From Ruminococcus flavefaciens AE3010 (GTDB lineage: Bacteria > Bacillota > Clostridia > Oscillospirales > Ruminococcaceae), in assembly GCF_000526795.1 (NCBI RefSeq), contig NZ_JAGT01000001.1, positions 328,501 through 392,500 of the forward strand: DNA of 64,000 nucleotides, in the 5' to 3' direction. The position numbers were made by a program, and so were the translations under genes. The notes below the pieces were generated by a model. That model made no database searches. It saw nothing but the letters and a program-made list of their open reading frames with translations, and had not been told where the DNA came from. Shown here in pieces: positions 9,393-18,301 of this stretch (the first letter of the stretch is position 1; the number at the start of each line of letters is the position of its first letter).

Positions 9393-11299
9393 TACTTTTC
9401 CTCCTTGTTGCCGTATTCTTCGTTTATTGGAATGATGAATTTTTTGCCTGTTCTGAAAATAACTGTGCTGCCGTTTTCGGAATAATCTATAAGTAAGAGA
9501 CGTCCGTTTCCGCATGGTGCAATATAGCCTCTGTAGTCGTGTGCAAGGAGGATATAATCTCTCTTTGCAGTAATTTCGCCTATCTCGAATTCCTTATAGA
9601 ACTTGACTGCATCAAGGTTATACTTGCTGCATATGTATTCGACCAGCTCTGCGGTCGGCTCAGCTTCCTCGGGATCGAGGATTATCTGACCAACAACGTC
9701 GTAGCCGCCGCGCTCATTCTTGAAAGCGCTTATCTCCCATTCGTTGATCGGGTCGTTCTCATCGAGAGTGCTCTCGATCATAAAGAGGTATACGCGTTTG
9801 CCGTGCTTGTCAACATAAGAGTCGGAGGCTCTTCCCATAATGGTATATGAGCCGTCAGCGTGTCTTACAGCAATATCGCCTGTAACACCCCATTTCATGC
9901 CGTTCTCGTCATAATACCAGCGCTCGGCTGTAGCCTCGGGATTGTTGAGGTAACGGTCAGCCGCAGCAGGGCTTGATGCGTGAAGATTAGCAAGTACCTC
10001 GTTCTCTTCAACGATATTTCCGTCGTCATCGACCAGCTTTACAAATACGTATGGCTCAAGAGGCTTACCTGTTTCATTGGTCTTTGTCTCCTCGTCCATG
10101 AAGTATGTAACAAGAGTAGCGCCGCCCTCTTCGCTTGCGCCGCCGCCCAGTGAGTATCTTACTGTGCAGCCGTTATCGCGGAGCCACTTGTCGATCTTGC
10201 GGACTGAGTTTATATTTACAGCTTCACCGCCCGAAGCAGGACGTCTGAGCATTTCAAGAGCAGTAGGGGAAAGTACACCCTGTCTTACGCTTGTAAGGTA
10301 GAAGCTTGCTGTAGCAACTACGCAGTTGCAGCCTGTCTCGGAAAGGTCTCTTGCGAATGTATATTTGTTGTAGATAGGTCTTGGTACAAGTGTGCCTCCT
10401 CTTGCAAGAGGCATGATAGCGCATACTCTTTCGCCTGTCATGTGTGTCAGCGGGATACACTGGAAGTTGCGCTCACCCACGAAATTCTGAGTATCAAGTC
10501 CTGCATGCATCTCAACGTAAGCGTTGAGAGAATACTCCTTGTAGACAACGCACTTGGGCTTGCTTGTAGTACCGCTTGTATAGAAATAGCTTATATCGCG
10601 GTCAAGGTCAGTGGGACCGAGATCAAGCTCGATGTCGCTCTTTTCGCCTGCGATCCTGAGATCTTCAAGGCGTATGAATTCAACGCCCTTGATCTTGTCA
10701 AGGTTGGTAAGGCAATCTGTGATCTTCTTGATGTCGAATACTTCCTGCATTTTTTCAGGCATCTCCGAGGTGTCAAGGAACATGCCCTTTTTCTCAGGAG
10801 GAAGGAAATCATCGAGGCTCATGAGAATGACCTTTTTAATGCTGCTGTTTGAAATATGCTCTGTAAAATATGGAAGGAAAGCGTCGAGAGTAATTATTAT
10901 CTCTGAGCCTTTATCCTTTGTGTAGAGCTGGAAATCGTCCTTTAAGAAAAGGAAATTAACATTGTTGCTTACAGCCTTTATAAGGTTGCATGCGAAAAGC
11001 AGCATAAGGTTTTCAACACTTACAGGCAGACAGAGCGTAACAACGTCGCCCTCCCTGACGCCTGCAAGTTTCAGTCCCTTGGCATATGCCTCACGCAGTG
11101 CAGGCATCTCGCCGTAAGTGATCTTTGTGCCGAAGTAATCGAAAGCGTCACCATCGAGATTATCCTGATTGAATGTCATGATATTATCAAAGATATTCAT
11201 GTTGTAAATCTCGACCCCATTGATAACACGATCCACCCTTGCCCATTCAGGGAATTTTCTTACAATTGTTGATGTGTTGATATGTGTTAGTGTTTTCAT
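9392..11299 (-). CDS. ANL-superfamily AMP-forming acyl-CoA synthetase/ligase
   Basis: 635 residues, no signal peptide, so cytoplasmic. The phosphate-binding motif is YFYTSGTTSKPKCVVYK (A3). The A5 region reads YSLGGGASEEGG, the A7 region GVTGDIA, and the A8 hinge region GRASDSYVDKHGKRVY. A candidate catalytic lysine is in EITAKRDY near the C-terminus. These enzymes activate a carboxylic acid to an acyl-AMP and then usually a CoA thioester. The substrate cannot be read. The gene shares its last base with the start of a secreted dockerin esterase, which suggests that the acid released outside the cell may be the one activated inside. RBS AAAGGA lies about 11 bases before ATG 11299. Confidence 0.85.
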   Translation of the reverse strand: MKTLTHINTSTIVRKFPEWARVDRVINGVEIYNMNIFDNIMTFNQDNLDGDAFDYFGTKITYGEMPALREAYAKGLKLAGVREGDVVTLCLPVSVENLMLLFACNLIKAVSNNVNFLFLKDDFQLYTKDKGSEIIITLDAFLPYFTEHISNSSIKKVILMSLDDFLPPEKKGMFLDTSEMPEKMQEVFDIKKITDCLTNLDKIKGVEFIRLEDLRIAGEKSDIELDLGPTDLDRDISYFYTSGTTSKPKCVVYKEYSLNAYVEMHAGLDTQNFVGERNFQCIPLTHMTGERVCAIMPLARGGTLVPRPIYNKYTFARDLSETGCNCVVATASFYLTSVRQGVLSPTALEMLRRPASGGEAVNINSVRKIDKWLRDNGCTVRYSLGGGASEEGGATLVTYFMDEETKTNETGKPLEPYVFVKLVDDDGNIVEENEVLANLHASSPAAADRYLNNPEATAERWYYDENGMKWGVTGDIAVRHADGSYTIMGRASDSYVDKHGKRVYLFMIESTLDENDPINEWEISAFKNERGGYDVVGQIILDPEEAEPTAELVEYICSKYNLDAVKFYKEFEIGEITAKRDYILLAHDYRGYIAPCGNGRLLLIDYSENGSTVIFRTGKKFIIPINEEYGNKEEK

Positions 11300-11996
11300 T
11301 TTTTGATTTTCCTTTCGTAGTTTATTATGGGCGGATATATCTCTCCCTAATAAGTATGTTTACCCCTATATTATGGCAGAAATCTGTCCACTTTAATCCC
11401 GAACAGCAGACTGTGAATTCCTGACCCCCAACCCATAGCTGTACTGTTCGTTTATTATTATAACATGGAAATTATTAAAAAGTCCTTAAATGCACTTTAA
11501 AAAGTTTTTAAGATAGACTTTAAATATTTGTTCAAGTTCGTTAAATTATAGACCTAAAGACTGCTTGCAGCATCTCCGAAAACTGCAAAATAATGCTATA
11601 GGCTTCTTTTATATAATGTAAGGGACAAGTAATGGATGAAAAGCACCTGTAAATTTGCGATTATGGTAAAATCATGTAATAATTGTAAAAATCTTGCATT
11701 TGATTTTTATTGCGCTCTACTGTGCAATTTTTGTGCTAATTTATAGGTAATACGATATATTTGGCTGTTTATAGGGAAATGTAAAATTCAAAAAAAACGC
11801 AATATGTGGTCAGAATATACAGTGAGAACAAAAAATGACTTGTATAACTAAATGTTGAGATATTATAATTATATACGAAAAAGATAAACGAGCTCGTACA
11901 CTTTTTGGGGATACTTGATCTTAAAACAGTTGGAGAAATAAGGTCAGACGTGACCGATGCAGTGATTTTACAAAAAGACTCAAAGGAGTGATCAAA
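11300..11996. other. 697-base AT-rich divergent intergenic region
   Basis: No coding frame and no recognisable RNA gene. It holds the divergent regulatory region of the ANL/SGNH operon (a TATAAT at 11462-11457 on the minus strand without a good -35) and of the GH11-GH16 gene. Long A/T tracts dominate. Confidence 0.5.
11840..11869 (+). promoter_or_regulatory. candidate promoter of the GH11-dockerin-GH16 gene
   Basis: TTGTAT (11840-11845) and TATAAT (11864-11869), 18-base spacer. The -10 is perfect and the -35 poor. The predicted leader is about 120 bases. Confidence 0.45.
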
Positions 11997-14468
11997 GTGA
12001 AGCTTTCAAAAATGAAGAGGGCGATCAGTGGAACAGTGTCGGCACTGATGATCGCCTCGAGCATACCCGCTGTGGCTTCTGCTGCGGATCAGCAGACGAG
12101 AGGAAATGTGGGGGGCTACGACTACGAGATGTGGAATCAGAACGGCCAGGGACAGGTGTCAATGGAGCCGGGTGCAGGCTCATTTACTTGTTCGTGGAGC
12201 AACATCGAAAATTTCCTCGCTCGTATGGGAAAGAATTACGACAGTCAGGGCAAGAATTACAAAGAGATCGGAAATATCGTACTTACATATGATGTAGAGT
12301 ACACGCCAAGAGGAAACTCTTATATGTGCGTATACGGCTGGACAAAGAGTCCGCTTGTTGAGTACTATATCGTTGAGGGCTGGGGCGACTGGCGTCCACC
12401 GGGAAATGACGGCGAGAACAAGGGCTCAGTAACACTCAACGGAAACACATATGATATCCGCAAGTCTATGCGCTATAATCAGCCGTCACTTGAGGGAACA
12501 TCTACATTCCCACAGTACTGGAGCGTCCGTCAGACAAGCGGTTCTGCAAATAACCAGACCAACTATATGAAGGGAACAATCGACGTATCAAAGCACTTTG
12601 ACGCATGGTCGCAGGCAGGTCTTGATATGTCGGGCAAGCTTTATGAGGTATCTCTCAATATCGAGGGCTACAGATCAAACGGCTCTGCAAACGTAAAGAG
12701 CGTAACAGTAAGCACTGACGGTTCAGGCGCAGGTGCTTCTGACAATAATAATCAGCAGCAGGCTCAGAACAACGACTGGAACAACCAGTGGAATAATCAG
12801 CAGCAGAACAATGACTGGAACAACCAGTGGAACAATCAGCAGCAGAACAATGACTGGAACAACCAGTGGAATAATCAGCAGCAGAACAATGACTGGAACA
12901 ACCAGTGGAATAATCAGCAGCAGAATAACGACTGGAACAATCAGTGGAACAATCAGCAGCAGAACAATGACTGGAACAACCAGTGGAATAATCAGCAGCA
13001 GAATAACGACTGGAACAACCAGTGGAATGATCAGCAGCAGAATAACGACTGGAACAACCAGTGGAATGATCAGCAGCAGAATAACGACTGGAATAACCAG
13101 TGGAACAATCAGCAGCAGAATAACGACTGGAACAATCAGTGGAATAACGGCTGGAACAATGACTGGGCAAACAATGTAACTAAGTGGGGAGACGCAAACG
13201 GCGACAATTCCGTAGATATGGGTGATACTGTATCTATCATGCAGTCCCTTGCAAATCCTGACAAGTATAATCTTAACCAGCAGGGCGCTTACAACGGCGA
13301 CGTATTCAATCCCGGAAGCGGAATCACAAACAGTGACGCACAGTCGCTGCAGATGTTCTTCCTTGGCATGATCCCGAATCTGCCGTACGGTGATAATAAC
13401 TGGAATAATCAGTGGAACAATCAGCAGAACTGGAACCAGAACAACGACTGGAACAACCAGAATCAGCAGCAGAACTGGAACCAGAATAACGACTGGAACA
13501 ACCAGAATCAGCAGCAGAACTGGAACCAGAACAACGACTGGAACAATCAGAATCAGCAGCAGAACTGGAACCAGAACAACGACTGGAACAACCAGAATCA
13601 GCAGCAGAACTGGAACCAGAATAACGACTGGAACAACCAGAATCAGCAGCAGAACTGGAACCAGAACAACGACTGGAACAACCAGAATCAGCAGCAGAAC
13701 TGGAACCAGAATAACGACTGGAACAACCAGAATCAGCAGCAGAACTGGAACCAGAACAATGACTGGAATAATCAGAATCAGCAGCAGAACAACAGCGCAG
13801 TTCCCGCAGGTACTGAGATGAACAAGTCTGCAACAATGGCTGACGATTTCAGAACAGGTTCCTCACGTTACTTCATAGCTTCTGACGGCTGGGAGAACGG
13901 CGATCCATTCGATTGCGGCTGGTATGCTTCACAGACAGGCTTCAGCGACGGCACTCTTAACCTCACCATAGACAAGGATCACTCAGGCAAGTACAACTAT
14001 GCAGGTGCTGAGTACAGAACCAATGATTTCTACAGCTATGGCTATTATGAGACATCTATGAAGCCTATCAAGAACACAGGTGTCAACTCTTCATTCTTCA
14101 CTTACACAGGTGAGTCCGATGGCAATCCTTGGGACGAGATCGATATCGAGTTCCTTGGCAAGGATACCACAAAGGTACAGTTCAACTACTATACAAACGG
14201 ACAGGGCAATCACGAGTTCATGTACGATCTTGGCTTCGATGCTTCACAGGGCTTCCATACCTACGGATTTGACTGGCAGCCCGACCACATCACATGGTAT
14301 GTAGACGGCAAGGCTGTTTACACAGCAAACCAGAACATTCCAAAGACACCCGGAAAGATCATGATGAATGCATGGCCCGGAAGAGGCGTAGATGAGTGGC
14401 TCGGTCATTACGACGGAAGAACTCCTCTTACTGCACGTTATCAGTGGGTAACATATACCAAAAAATAA
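11997..14468 (+). CDS. cellulosomal xylanase/lichenase: GH11 - NQ linker - dockerin - NQ linker - GH16
   Basis: 823 residues. GTG 11997 is preferred over GTG 11988, which lies in the AAAGGAG site. Parts: signal peptide ([20 protein letters not shown]); GH11 xylanase (about 31-245; nucleophile Glu in [11 protein letters not shown], acid/base Glu in [12 protein letters not shown]); linker 1 (ten 13-residue repeats, QNNDWNNQW core); dockerin (about 394-465; [20 protein letters not shown]); linker 2 (eight 15-residue repeats); GH16 (about 601-823; catalytic ExDxxE in [10 protein letters not shown]). It should cut xylan and mixed-linkage beta-glucan from one cellulosomal subunit. The layout recalls R. 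flavefaciens XynA/XynD, but no CBM22 is seen here. Confidence 0.93.
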   Translation: MKLSKMKRAISGTVSALMIASSIPAVASAADQQTRGNVGGYDYEMWNQNGQGQVSMEPGAGSFTCSWSNIENFLARMGKNYDSQGKNYKEIGNIVLTYDVEYTPRGNSYMCVYGWTKSPLVEYYIVEGWGDWRPPGNDGENKGSVTLNGNTYDIRKSMRYNQPSLEGTSTFPQYWSVRQTSGSANNQTNYMKGTIDVSKHFDAWSQAGLDMSGKLYEVSLNIEGYRSNGSANVKSVTVSTDGSGAGASDNNNQQQAQNNDWNNQWNNQQQNNDWNNQWNNQQQNNDWNNQWNNQQQNNDWNNQWNNQQQNNDWNNQWNNQQQNNDWNNQWNNQQQNNDWNNQWNDQQQNNDWNNQWNDQQQNNDWNNQWNNQQQNNDWNNQWNNGWNNDWANNVTKWGDANGDNSVDMGDTVSIMQSLANPDKYNLNQQGAYNGDVFNPGSGITNSDAQSLQMFFLGMIPNLPYGDNNWNNQWNNQQNWNQNNDWNNQNQQQNWNQNNDWNNQNQQQNWNQNNDWNNQNQQQNWNQNNDWNNQNQQQNWNQNNDWNNQNQQQNWNQNNDWNNQNQQQNWNQNNDWNNQNQQQNWNQNNDWNNQNQQQNNSAVPAGTEMNKSATMADDFRTGSSRYFIASDGWENGDPFDCGWYASQTGFSDGTLNLTIDKDHSGKYNYAGAEYRTNDFYSYGYYETSMKPIKNTGVNSSFFTYTGESDGNPWDEIDIEFLGKDTTKVQFNYYTNGQGNHEFMYDLGFDASQGFHTYGFDWQPDHITWYVDGKAVYTANQNIPKTPGKIMMNAWPGRGVDEWLGHYDGRTPLTARYQWVTYTKK
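12765..13148 (+). repeat. 39-bp in-frame tandem repeat (about 10 copies)
   Basis: Codes for ten copies of a 13-residue unit with the core [13 protein letters not shown]; two copies carry NDQQ instead of NNQQ. Copies differ at synonymous positions (aat/aac), so this is not an assembly echo. Confidence 0.95.
13425..13784 (+). repeat. 45-bp in-frame tandem repeat (8 copies)
   Basis: Codes for eight copies of the 15-residue unit [15 protein letters not shown] between the dockerin and GH16. It shares the NNDWNNQ core with the first repeat but has a different period. Confidence 0.95.
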
Positions 14469-14486
14469 TTTCGGTCCTTAATAATG

Positions 14487-14512
14487 AAAGGCGGCTATAT
14501 GCCGCCTTTTTT
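14487..14512 (+). terminator. terminator after the GH11-GH16 gene
   Basis: A GGCGGC/GCCGCC stem flanked by AAA and TTTTTT with a 5-base loop. Confidence 0.92.
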
Positions 14513-14539
14513 ATTTTTTTGAAAAAACTCAAAAAACAC

Positions 14540-14568
14540 TTGACAAAATAAAATAGATATGCTATTAT
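14540..14568 (+). promoter_or_regulatory. promoter of the GntR-ABC operon
   Basis: TTGACA (14540-14545) and TATTAT (14563-14568) with a 17-base spacer. The start site falls just before the palindromic operator. Confidence 0.85.
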
Positions 14569-14582
14569 CAAAGTGTAATAGC

Positions 14583-14603
14583 TGTACTATACGACATAGT
14601 ACA
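14583..14603. promoter_or_regulatory. palindromic operator of the GntR/YtrA-type repressor
   Basis: Perfect 8-bp arms TGTACTAT (14583-14590) and ATAGTACA (14596-14603) with a 5-base centre, right at the predicted transcript start. Outside it, AGTGTA and TACACT form a second, wider inverted pair. The site is well placed for the regulator encoded just downstream to block its own operon. Confidence 0.75.
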
Positions 14604-14626
14604 CTTCCTACAGAAAGGAGCTGCCT

Positions 14627-15004
14627 ATGTTTTCCATCGATCTGACAAGCAGGATACCTATTTATGAGCAGATATATCAGAAGATAGTCAATCTTATTAT
14701 AAACGGTACACTTGCAGAAAATGATCAGCTTCCGAGCGTAAGAAGCCTTGCCAAATCCACAGGAGTCAATCCCAATACTGTGTCCAAAGCCTATCAGGAG
14801 CTTGAACGCAATGGCGTCATATACTCCGTACCGGGGCGGGGGAGCTTCATATCAGCTCAGAATTACGATGAATTCAGAAAAAAAGTGCTGACTGATTTCG
14901 ATAATACAGTCAATGAAGCCTTTGAAAAGGGTATATCCCCCGACGATCTGAAGGCAAGGATCGATACCTTGTATTTATCTTACAGAAAGGATGATGAAGC
15001 ATGA
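14627..15004 (+). CDS. GntR-family transcriptional regulator, YtrA type
   Basis: 125 residues. The N-terminal winged helix (about 10-75) shows the family pattern PIYEQIYQKIVNLIINGTL, LPSVRSLAKSTGVNPNTVSK and GVIYSVPGRGSFIS. The short C-terminal part lacks a ligand-binding FCD or UTRA domain, which marks the YtrA subfamily that usually represses a neighbouring ABC transporter. Its stop overlaps the ABC ATPase start by 4 bases (ATGA). RBS AAAGGAG is good. Autorepression through the palindrome at 14583-14603 is inferred. Confidence 0.92.
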   Translation: MFSIDLTSRIPIYEQIYQKIVNLIINGTLAENDQLPSVRSLAKSTGVNPNTVSKAYQELERNGVIYSVPGRGSFISAQNYDEFRKKVLTDFDNTVNEAFEKGISPDDLKARIDTLYLSYRKDDEA

Positions 15005-15930
15005 TCGAACTAAAAAATACAGTAAAGAAATTCGACAGTTATACTGCTCTTGACGGTGTTAGCCTGAAGATCGAAAAGGGAACTGCCTTTGGTCTGCTTG
15101 GTTCCAACGGTGCGGGCAAATCCACTATACTTCGTCTTATATCGGGCATATATTCTCCCGAGGACGGAGAAGTGCTCGTTGACGGAAACAGTGTTTTTGA
15201 CAATACAGAAGCTAAGCAGAAGGTCTTCTTCATAAACGATGAAACTGTCCAGTTCGGAAGCTACACACTGAAAAAGCTCAAAAACTACTATAAGACCTTT
15301 TACCCGTCTTTCTCGGAGGAGATATTTGAGGCTCTGCGCAAGAAAACGGGACTTCCCCTTGATAAGAAGATAAACACCTTTTCAAAGGGCATGAAGCGTC
15401 AGGCTATAGTTATCATAGGTCTTGCATGCAGGACTGATTATCTGCTCCTTGACGAAGCCTTTGACGGACTTGACCCTACAATGCGCATTATCGTAAAGAA
15501 AATGCTCGTTGACGCTATGCTTGACCGTCAGCTCACAACGATCATCTCCTCGCATAATCTGAAGGAGATAAACGAGGTATGTGATACAGCGGCGCTCTTA
15601 CATAACGGAAAGATCATCTTCTGCCGTGACATCGACGATGTAAAGGGCAGCGTACATAAGATACAGGTGGTATTCAGCAAGAATGAGGATGGCTCGGTGG
15701 CAGCTTACTCCAAGGAGGATTTTGCTCAGGATGGCATAGAGATACTCCATTATGAGCAGAGCCAGAGTATATGCTTCATCATCGCTAAGGGTGATATCGA
15801 AGCAATAAAGGCTTCACTTCTTACTAAGCGTCCGATGCTTACAGAAGTCATACCGCTCACGCTTGAGGAAATATTTATTTATGAACTGGAGGTGCTCGGC
15901 TATGACAGCAGTGACAAGATCACAGATTAA
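15001..15930 (+). CDS. ABC transporter ATP-binding protein
   Basis: 309 residues. Walker A is GLLGSNGAGKST, the signature region reads NTFSKGMKRQ (a relaxed LSGGQ), Walker B is YLLLDEAFDGLD, and the switch His is in ISSHNLKEI. It is the energising subunit for the permease encoded next, whose start lies 29 bases inside this gene. With the YtrA-type regulator this resembles the Bacillus ytr layout, known to respond to cell-wall-active compounds, so export or envelope stress response is plausible but unproven. Confidence 0.93.
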   Translation: MIELKNTVKKFDSYTALDGVSLKIEKGTAFGLLGSNGAGKSTILRLISGIYSPEDGEVLVDGNSVFDNTEAKQKVFFINDETVQFGSYTLKKLKNYYKTFYPSFSEEIFEALRKKTGLPLDKKINTFSKGMKRQAIVIIGLACRTDYLLLDEAFDGLDPTMRIIVKKMLVDAMLDRQLTTIISSHNLKEINEVCDTAALLHNGKIIFCRDIDDVKGSVHKIQVVFSKNEDGSVAAYSKEDFAQDGIEILHYEQSQSICFIIAKGDIEAIKASLLTKRPMLTEVIPLTLEEIFIYELEVLGYDSSDKITD

Positions 15931-18235
15931 GAAGAGCTTCTTTAAAGAAAGGCTGAAGAGCAAATTTTCGGAGGATATGAAGCTGTTCATTACCAATCTT
16001 GTGTTCCAGCTTCTCAGCCTGCCCATACTTGCAGGTGTATATTTATGGCTGCAATATCTGGACAGTATAGACGCAGTGGGGAGCAGAGACGACTGTTTGC
16101 CTTTTGTGTTCATAGCGGTCATTGCATTTATTCTGAGCGTATTAATGGGCTTGGTAATACCAATGATGAATTTCCGCTATCTGTACAGTAAATCTCTCGT
16201 GGATATGAACTATTCACTTCCTCTGAACAACCGCCAGCGATTCTTTGCGGATTACTTCTCAGGACTTACAGCATATATCGCGCCTTTTCTTATCGGCGGT
16301 ATAATCGCACTTGCAGAGCTGCTTATAGGTTCATGCTTTATAGAGATCGGCTCCATGCTTGAATATCTTCCTGAGATCATAAAAATAGCATTTATTGCTT
16401 TTGTTGGAATGATAATGCTTTATACTATGTCTGTACTTGCCATAAGCTTTGCAGGCAGCGTATTTGAGGCTTTGTTCAGCATAGTTGCTCTGAATATAAT
16501 GATACCTTTATTTATATTCATCACATGGTCCAATATTGTTGAAGCAGCCCATTTCGGACTTTGTACAGAGTCGGTTGTACAAAATTACACCTTTTTCACA
16601 ACGAGCCCAATAGGCGTTTTCGGATTTATCATACCATATATTGACATTATCCCGCAGTCACCTTCCGATGTGCTGCGGCAGACGATGTATGGCGAAAAAA
16701 TAAGATCAATTGCGGATAATATGTATTTTAACTTTATGGTAAGGACATTAGCTGTGATCGTTATCATACTGTTCATTACATATCTTCTTTACAAGCACCG
16801 CAAGGCTGAGGACGTTTCCAAGCCCTATGTTTACAATGCATTCTATTATATTATAATGTCTGCCGTTATTTACAGTATTGTTACCTTAATGAAGATGACG
16901 TCTCTTGACAGCGGACTTATAGCAGCTCTTATCATCAGCGGTATAATATGGTTCACCATGGAAGTTATCAGACGCCGCGGCTTCAAGCGGTTCTGGACTG
17001 CTCTTTTAAGCTTTGCCGCAGCAAGTGCAGTTGTGATAGGGGTCATAAAAGTCATAGACAGCACACGCGGACTTGGAAGAGCTCAGTATGTTCCGTCAGC
17101 TTCATCTGTCACAGATATAGAGATAGAAATAATGAATAATTATTCGTCAATATTCAATAATGATCGGATCCGTTATTGTGACCCTAAGGTCATCAGTGAC
17201 GTCATAGATATAAACACTGAGCTTGTTGACCGCTATTTCAACTCTGATAAATATGAGTATGAGTTATCTGATTACAACCACCGATATCCTCATCTAAACA
17301 ATAAGGACAAAAACTATCTGCTTGATGCCAAGCAGGTCAAGATAACTTATCATACCAAGGGCGGTTCGGCTATACTGCGACAGTACTGGATGCCGTCGGA
17401 AATGCTCAGTGACCTTTGCTGCGATATATATACAAGCAGTGAATTTGCAGAACAAGAAACAAAAGAAATGTTATATAATGGCCTGAGATCATCTAAAGAC
17501 CCGGGACATTTCTATACACAAAGCCGCTTTATCAAGAATGCGGACAGCTACGCAACTTCTGTTACGGATAAGTTAGGTGTAACAAGTGAGGTACTGCTTA
17601 CTGTAGAAGAGGGAAAAGAGCTTACCGAAGCACTTTGTAAAGACTATACTGAAATGACCTCAGATGACTTCAGATCAGCCGAGTATTACTGTACTTTGGG
17701 GAATATGATAGTAAACTCCTCATGCGATAACACCATAGCCTTTTTAAAGATGCACAACATAGCATACCGGAAGACGGCGGTGGAGCTTTTTGAGAGCCTT
17801 GATAAGTATTCGACCAATCTTACAATAACTCCTGCTCCCGAGTATGTGTTCCCCCTTGGATTTTTCACGGAATCAAACTATGAGAGCAATTACAGTTATG
17901 ATTATCCGGACGATAAAAGGATCAATACGGAAAAATATGTTAAGATGGATTCTGTCTTTAGCGTTGATCCCTACAGAGACCGCAGCTACGTGGATTACGG
18001 AAGAAAAAGACATTTTGAGTTCACTGATCCCGAGGCTGTAGAAAAGCTTCTTGATGCTGCTACACCCGTGGTTACAGGCGAAAAGGTGCTTGCAGAGATA
18101 CAGGCAGGCTCGCTTACGCTGTACATTACAGAAAGAACAGGCAATGATCTGCTTGTTGAAAGTGCTAAGGATTCCATGAAGCTGGTTGATAATGCGACCG
18201 GTGAGGAATATGATCCCGATATTTTCTATCAGTAA
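15902..18235 (+). CDS. ABC transporter membrane protein with large C-terminal soluble domain
   Basis: 777 residues from ATG 15902, which has GGAGG about 9 bases upstream. A longer frame starting at 15863 lacks such a site. The first ~380 residues hold some nine hydrophobic segments (FQLLSLPILAGVYLWLQYL, FIAVIAFILSVLMGLV, ILFITYLLYK). The last ~370 residues, from the GLGRAQYVPSAS region on, are hydrophilic with no family I recognise and probably face outside. It pairs with the ATPase above. Substrate unknown. Confidence 0.82.
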   Translation: MTAVTRSQIKKSFFKERLKSKFSEDMKLFITNLVFQLLSLPILAGVYLWLQYLDSIDAVGSRDDCLPFVFIAVIAFILSVLMGLVIPMMNFRYLYSKSLVDMNYSLPLNNRQRFFADYFSGLTAYIAPFLIGGIIALAELLIGSCFIEIGSMLEYLPEIIKIAFIAFVGMIMLYTMSVLAISFAGSVFEALFSIVALNIMIPLFIFITWSNIVEAAHFGLCTESVVQNYTFFTTSPIGVFGFIIPYIDIIPQSPSDVLRQTMYGEKIRSIADNMYFNFMVRTLAVIVIILFITYLLYKHRKAEDVSKPYVYNAFYYIIMSAVIYSIVTLMKMTSLDSGLIAALIISGIIWFTMEVIRRRGFKRFWTALLSFAAASAVVIGVIKVIDSTRGLGRAQYVPSASSVTDIEIEIMNNYSSIFNNDRIRYCDPKVISDVIDINTELVDRYFNSDKYEYELSDYNHRYPHLNNKDKNYLLDAKQVKITYHTKGGSAILRQYWMPSEMLSDLCCDIYTSSEFAEQETKEMLYNGLRSSKDPGHFYTQSRFIKNADSYATSVTDKLGVTSEVLLTVEEGKELTEALCKDYTEMTSDDFRSAEYYCTLGNMIVNSSCDNTIAFLKMHNIAYRKTAVELFESLDKYSTNLTITPAPEYVFPLGFFTESNYESNYSYDYPDDKRINTEKYVKMDSVFSVDPYRDRSYVDYGRKRHFEFTDPEAVEKLLDAATPVVTGEKVLAEIQAGSLTLYITERTGNDLLVESAKDSMKLVDNATGEEYDPDIFYQ

Positions 18236-18263
18236 GCCTGTATAAATTTAATTATCCATGATA

Positions 18264-18293
18264 AAAGCCCTCGGCATAATGCCGAGGGCTTTG
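18264..18293. terminator. bidirectional terminator
   Basis: A 13-bp stem (AAGCCCTCGGCAT with ATGCCGAGGGCTT) between the plus-strand ABC operon and the minus-strand dockerin gene. A run on one side, TTT on the other. Confidence 0.88.
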
Positions 18294-18301
18294 TCTGTAG
18301 C

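Noticed and set aside
12655..13170. Minus-strand frame of 171 codons and plus-strand off-frame over the first NQ repeat
   Set aside because: Open frames caused by the tandem repeat; Ser/Cys/Tyr-only composition and no ribosome site.
12765..13784. Possible CRISPR array
   Set aside because: Direct tandem repeats without spacers, in frame within a glycoside hydrolase gene.
13324..13836. Minus-strand frame of 170 codons over the second NQ repeat
   Set aside because: Same repeat artefact, antisense to a clear enzyme gene.
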